From positions 156,284-210,595 of the forward strand of contig FN649735.1 of NCBI GenBank assembly GCA_000310025.1: a stretch of 54,312 bases of DNA, given 5' to 3'. The stretch's first letter is position 1, and every line of letters begins with the position of its first letter. A program made the translations under genes and the position numbers. Below the pieces are notes generated by a model that was not told the DNA's origin, searched no databases, and was given only the letters and a program-made list of their open reading frames with translations. The DNA comes from Ectocarpus siliculosus (taxonomy: Eukaryota > Sar > Phaeophyceae > Ectocarpales > Ectocarpaceae). This document shows positions 49,627 to 54,312 of this stretch, piece by piece.

Positions 49627-52600
49627 TCAGCGGGGCGCGAAGTGTACGGGAGTGAGTGAGCGCCAAGTGCGGCTAGCTATGATTGCACCGCTCTCTATTG
49701 ACACCTTGATTGTACATACACACGTATTCCAATCCACGGGGCCACTGCAGAGGTCAGCAACGCACAGAACGCACCACAATCATGACCACAGCAGTCGTAA
49801 CAGTTCTGCATTTGGACATCAGCCAGCCAGCAGCGTTCGACTCCGTTCCGTGTTTTCTGGTGAGGTAAGTGGACGGTATGAGTGTGTGGCGATCGGGGCC
49901 ATCTAGGTGGAAGGACCGCAGTGAGGGTATACGGAGTAGGACTGCTGTACGACCGAATAGTGCGAGATGCTTCCCACAGCTAGCTACCGGCAGAGAGCAC
50001 ACCGCCACAGCAGCACGATCCTTTCCTAAATTGCGGGTAGAATTTTAATTTTCAACACTGCTGTTGGCTGCACCAAGTCAAGTATCTACCCCCCGGGTGG
50101 AGCCCTTGTGCCTACCGACGATAACCGATTTCACCGAGATTCTCGTCTCGAGGCAAATCGTCACATCCTCCATCTCTTCTATGGTGGTCGCGATTGTATG
50201 CGACTGACTGCAGTGGTGTTGTGTTGTTGTCCACAATCTTACAGCAAAACCAGCAGGTGGTATCTGTTGGTCTGGAGCAGTCTCTCCGCGCTTCTGTTTT
50301 TTTGTGGCTTCTGCTCTGCTAGGCCCTCTCGCGTGTTGATGGTGTGAGTTTGTTCTGCTCATCACTCGCTCGAACCCGTTCCTCCCTCAGACCTTGTGCC
50401 TAATACTCGGTGGACTCGACAGCGGATTGATCGCGCACTCGCCGCCTGACGGAAGGAGACACATGAATCCTCTCTGTCGCTTTTGCTTCGTCCATATATC
50501 CCGCCGCAACTTCCCCGAAATTTATTGCGAAGTTGCCACTGTCCTTCCTCTTCACGATTCAGTACCAGTGCTCAGTAACGTTCCACAACCCCAGTGTTCC
50601 TTTTCTTGCCTGGGTGTGGGCGTGTAGACCACAACAGGAACTGTTCCTGTTCCATGCCGGTGTGTCTTTTTACCGTACCACATGCACCAGCATTAGGCAT
50701 GGAACACGAAACGTTTCAGCGCGGCCTGTAGGTATTCTACTCAAGGCCAGAGAAAGACGAGTGGGGGGCAGCCGGTTTCCCGCCACTCACTGAAAAGGCT
50801 TCACACATCCCTTTCGACTAACGTTGTGGTTATATCTCGAACGGGTATTATTAGTAGTATTTCTGTGATTGTACATATGTATGTACTGAAAAAAATCTCA
50901 AGAACAGGAGGGAGTGGTGTAGGGTTTGAAGGAACCTGTTGACGCGAGCGCACTTGATTTCACAAGTGTGCCTTCAGTTAGAGCAGGTGGTGCTCGTCGT
51001 GCGATCCGCACCCTCGAGAGTGCTCTGGAAGGCTTGCTTTGGGAGTTGCGGTCAACGGCAGCTTGCCGTTTTCTTTTGACACTGCTGTATCTTCCCAAAA
51101 AACAACGGGTACACGAGCATCCGCAACCGTTTTTATGGCGAGCGAGACACCTGATGGTGGTGGCAATGCCTATATCGCTTGCCGGTGGCACATGCAGCAC
51201 CTGTGGCAGCCCTATGCCCCACAAGGGTAACCACAAACATCCCACCACGTCCGTCCTGAGTTGCCACCCTAGAGTCCGAGTTCCACGTTCCACACGGTGT
51301 ATTTTTATGATAGAGTTCATTCATTTTGATAGTGCGGCGCAATTATCCAAGAGGAGGAACCTGTAAAAGTATTTTCTTGTTGCCAGGAACGTTATGTTGC
51401 GCGGTTGCCCACTCAGACAATGATTCCGAGTTCCGAGTTCCGAGTTCCCTGTTCCCTGTTCTATGTTCCCTGTTTTGAAACGGGGGGCTAAGACGCGCCC
51501 ATAATCTTACACACCCGACCATTCAATAACATTTTTTTGGCTAGTAGTTGTAGATTTGGGGACTTTGTTGCGGCTACAGTACGGCAGTATCCTGACGCCT
51601 TGGTTGACACAGCGTCAAGGCCAACAACAGAAAATACTACCACACACAGATCACGAGGGCTCGGCAAACGCGGTGAAATCCAAGGTAAGTGTGCATACAA
51701 GCAATGGCGCTGTGTATGTATCCGACTAGTGTTTGTACTCGCCCTCGGGGAGCAGGGAAAGCGTGCAAAGGGATACTTACGCGTGACAGGGTCCTCCCGC
51801 GGGATGGCGGGCACAACATTCTCGGGGTTGTTTGTGCGTGTGAGTATGGTTTGCGCATCCTGCACACGAAGCAGGGACGCAAGCGCCGGGCTAGGAGCTC
51901 TCCTGTCTTTTCCTGTGTGAAGGCACGTCTGTTACTCACGCTTCTTCTTTGTTCGTTTCCGCATCTCGTCAGAAGGGTGCGTGGAGGACAGCCAGAGGGC
52001 GGCGGCGTGTCATTAGCTTAAGGCCTACGAGCGCAAGCGGAGCAGATGGAGGCAACAGCGGTACGGAAGCATGTGAGCCTGCAGTAGTCTTGGTTCCCAC
52101 GCTGAGATGACACCGCGAGCCTTGGGCTGATGTGTCACGATTTAGCGCGAATGCAGCAGTCGACTGCGTATCTTCCCGGCAAACGAGGTACCAACAGCTT
52201 TGCATTTTCCAGCATAAACCAACTAACAGATACGTGATGAAAAAACTTATTATCTGGGCACTGTTTACAGTACAGCACTTCACGGGAAGTGGTGTTTCCT
52301 TGGAAGAATCGAAATGCGTAACGTCGGACAAAGCCTCCTTCGAACAACCTGGGCCCCCATGTTGCGGGTTTGAAATGGCGAGAGGCGTGCCCGTTTTCGG
52401 CGGGCGTGCACTGCGCTTCCTCTGTTCGATTCTGAACAACACTGCCCCCCAAGTTCGCTTTGCCTAGCCAGCGCTCGCCGTATAGAATAATCCAATTTTT
52501 GTTTTTCCTCGTGCATACAAAGATGATCGCCATTCCGTGATGCCGAACCTGTTTTGCTTTTTTTCAGGCCGCACCGGGGGGGCGGGTAGTGCCTTTTGTT

Positions 52601-52864
52601 CAGCTACGGCAACCGCTACTGCTGCAGCCTCACGGTTCGTCACAACCTCGAAAAAATCCCGAAAGTGCAGACCAGCCCACATAGATAAGTAGCTGTCCTG
52701 CGCCCGGCGTTTGCTCCTGTCGTAGATCTCAGCGTCACCTTCCACGACAATTTCACCTCTAGTCCTATGTTGCTTTGGCTCACCCTTTCTGAACATTTTC
52801 TTTTTTTTGTCTTCTGTCGACCACGGCCAACCGTTGTTGCTCCGTTGCGTGTGTTGCGCAGTAG
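48696..52864. other. Intergenic region, no confident gene
   Basis: This is 4.2 kb upstream of the repeat gene. It contains a long CAG tract, a short GAGTTCC/TGTTCCC tandem patch near 51430-51475 and no recognisable domain. The plus frame at 51545-51684 ends in a strong donor (CAAG|GTAAGT) and can join in phase to 51973-52016 (ending CVEDSQRAAACH, stop). This could be the 3' end of an unidentified gene, but no upstream exons or homology support it. Confidence 0.4.
49569..49626. repeat. (CAG)n tract, about 18 units
   Basis: This is an uninterrupted CAG/GCA trinucleotide run of about 55 bp in non-coding sequence, about 0.9 kb upstream of the repeat-protein gene start. Length polymorphism is likely. 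Confidence 0.95.
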
Positions 52865-53555
52865 ACTGCTGCCAAACCATCGGCGGCTGCTGCATCGCAA
52901 GGCGCACCACGATTGGTACATCCAGCCCCCCCTCCGGATACCGGTGACACCGCCGCCGCCGCCGGCACTGGCGTAAACGCCTCCTGCAATCCCACCACCA
53001 GCCCATGGAAAGAGAAGCTAAACCGTATCGTCGGTCTCTGCGATGATGCAGGCCCTCCCGTCGCCGACCTCATCCGCCCTCCTACCAACCTCCTGGCCCA
53101 TCCGCGACGGCACCGGGGGCCGGGCTCGATTACAGATACGGCGGAGCCACTTGCAGCCGACTCTCCTGCCGCCGGATGCGGCGGTGTCACCAGTCATTCT
53201 AGCGACAGCAACGGTGCTGTACCGCCGAGAGACGGAAACGACACCGATCTTCCCTTGAAAACCAAGCAGGTTCTCATCCTCTTGGACATGAACGGCACCT
53301 TGCTGTACCGAGCGAAAAAGCCTCTAAGGGTTTCGAATGATGGCGGCGGCGGCGGCGGCGGCGGCGACTCGAAGTGGGGGGCCCCGGCGTTTGTCCACGG
53401 GGAGAACGTCCCCCTCCACTACTACATGAGGCCCGGGGCCGCGGAGCTCGTGGCGGCGTTGGAGGCACACCCCCGGACGCGACTGGCGTTCTACACGTCT
53501 ATGCGAGGGGTGAACGCCCTCCCGGCGGCACGCTTCCTCATGCCCGGCGACAGGT
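52865..53555 (+). CDS. FCP1/NIF-like HAD-fold protein, partial
   Basis: An open frame ends at a good donor (GACAG|GTGAGG, phase 2), so the gene continues to the right; no further exon was recognised before the window ends. The first part is Pro/Ala/Gly-rich and disordered. Then QVLILLDMNGTLLYRAKKPL gives HAD motif I in FCP1/NIF style, followed by a poly-Gly spacer, a YYMRPGAAELVAAL segment (the typical [F/Y]xRPG of NIF phosphatases) and RLAFYTSMRG (motif II Ser/Thr region). FCP1-type enzymes dephosphorylate Ser/Thr on proteins such as the RNA polymerase II tail. In motif I the second Asp of DxDxT is Asn (DMNGT), so activity is uncertain. No in-frame ATG precedes the domain, so an upstream exon is needed; CAATCCCACCACCAG before 53003 is a plausible acceptor. 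The left edge is therefore the open-frame limit. Confidence 0.6.
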
Positions 53556-54261
53556 GAGGATTAAAAAAAAAAACGTGGGGTGAGACGGGATCTCGTTGAG
53601 ACGGAAGGTAGGTGCGTTTTTGGTGTCAAGGCGTGCACGAAAGGTCACCTGGTTTGTGCGTACAGTATGCCGTAGCGTTGGGTATGACGGACTTCGTTCA
53701 TATTGTCGGGCCTGGCGGGAAGTTCAACAGAATTCCGTCAACCCAACGGGGGGCGGTATTGACAAGCCTTAGGGAGCTGAGATCGGAAACATTTTTTCGG
53801 GCTCGTGGGAAGAAGGTGGCAAGTCTTACCCCGTACGAAAACATTAACATTCGGAAGAAAACACACGAGTTCTGTGGACAAGGTTCTACTCCCATGAACA
53901 TAAGTTAAAACTCTTGTTTCTCGCTCGGTGTCGCTACGACAGGGATGGCCGCAGGATGCGTCCGTGACTCCCATATCAGACCTTGACCCTAGATAGACAC
54001 TGTGCCGCTACCGCTGCCGCACCCGAACACGGAAACAGGGCCACCCTTCTGCTTTTCGCTCTCGACGTTTTCCCTGAAGGAAGATGTTGATCGATCTGTG
54101 TCTTGATCTTGGTCCGTTCCATCTCGCGCCTTTCCTTTCAATGTCCCCACCTATCAGGTGTCACGCCGATATTACCATCTTCTCTCGGAAAATTCGTCCT
54201 CTCCCCGCTTCATAAGACTCGAGTCCGTCCTGTCTCCACTCCCTCGCTGACACACACACCC
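53556..54261. other. Probable intron of the HAD-fold gene
   Basis: This sequence follows a clear donor at 53556. The open frame at 53612-53908 has no matching acceptor or FCP1 motif. No repeat or RNA gene was seen before the SINE-like copy at the window end. Confidence 0.4.
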
Positions 54262-54310
54262 CATGTCTAACGACCACGGCACGCGTTTACGTGTGTACCC
54301 CCCCCCCCCC
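54262..54310 (+). repeat. Short interspersed tRNA-like repeat, copy E (cut by window end)
   Basis: ATGTCTAACGACCACGGCAC, then GCGTTTACGTGTGTAC and about 13 C. It aligns to the GTCTAACCGC..GGCATGC..GAGTAC-poly-C portion of copy C. Confidence 0.5.
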
Positions 54311-54312
54311 AA

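Noticed and set aside
52464-53006. 180-residue minus-strand ORF
   Set aside because: Composition is partly protein-like, but it overlaps the HAD-fold exon on the plus strand, contains a donor-like GGGTGAGC inside and shows no domain.

Overview
The window looks like nuclear DNA of an intron-rich, moderately GC-rich stramenopile, most probably a brown alga close to Ectocarpus. Four things suggest this: many short exons (about 60-300 nt) separated by introns of about 100-2,500 nt; no operon-like packing; G/C-leaning third codon positions; and a gene of 27-residue NGCxW repeats of the kind seen in Ectocarpus and its large DNA virus. No bacterial, plasmid, phage or CRISPR feature was seen. Gene models were built by hand by joining exons whose reading phases fit and whose joined protein restores a conserved motif. 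No alignment or search was run.

Layout. (1) 842-10515, minus: a 16-exon gene (911 aa) with about 12 cysteine-containing leucine-rich repeats followed by about 10 IQ (calmodulin-binding) motifs. (2) 10516-12337: shared upstream region between two divergent genes. (3) 12338-25588, plus: a 19-exon ABC1/UbiB/ADCK-family atypical kinase (796 aa) with the diagnostic motifs present. (4) 25589-31756: 6.2 kb with no convincing gene, holding a 1.25-kb foldback (inverted-repeat) element and a separate 36-bp-arm hairpin. (5) 31757-40733, plus: an 11-exon XRN-type 5'-3' exoribonuclease whose first exon was not found. (6) 40734-42621: tail-to-tail intergenic region. (7) 42622-48695, minus: a four-exon gene with an F-box-like N-terminus and 14 full 27-residue repeats, readable across 6 kb apart from a one-base deficit in a C6 run. 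(8) 48696-52864: mostly featureless, with a long CAG tract. (9) 52865-53555, plus: part of an FCP1/NIF-like HAD-fold protein running off the right edge.

The genes do not form one pathway: calcium/calmodulin-linked scaffold, organellar kinase, RNA decay, repeat-protein adaptor and phosphatase-like protein. The most noteworthy signals outside annotation are: a dispersed tRNA-like short repeat (five copies) that usually ends in poly-C; three GC-AG introns, each needed to keep a conserved protein in frame; the LRR plus multi-IQ architecture; and the recoverable repeat gene with its homopolymer frameshift.
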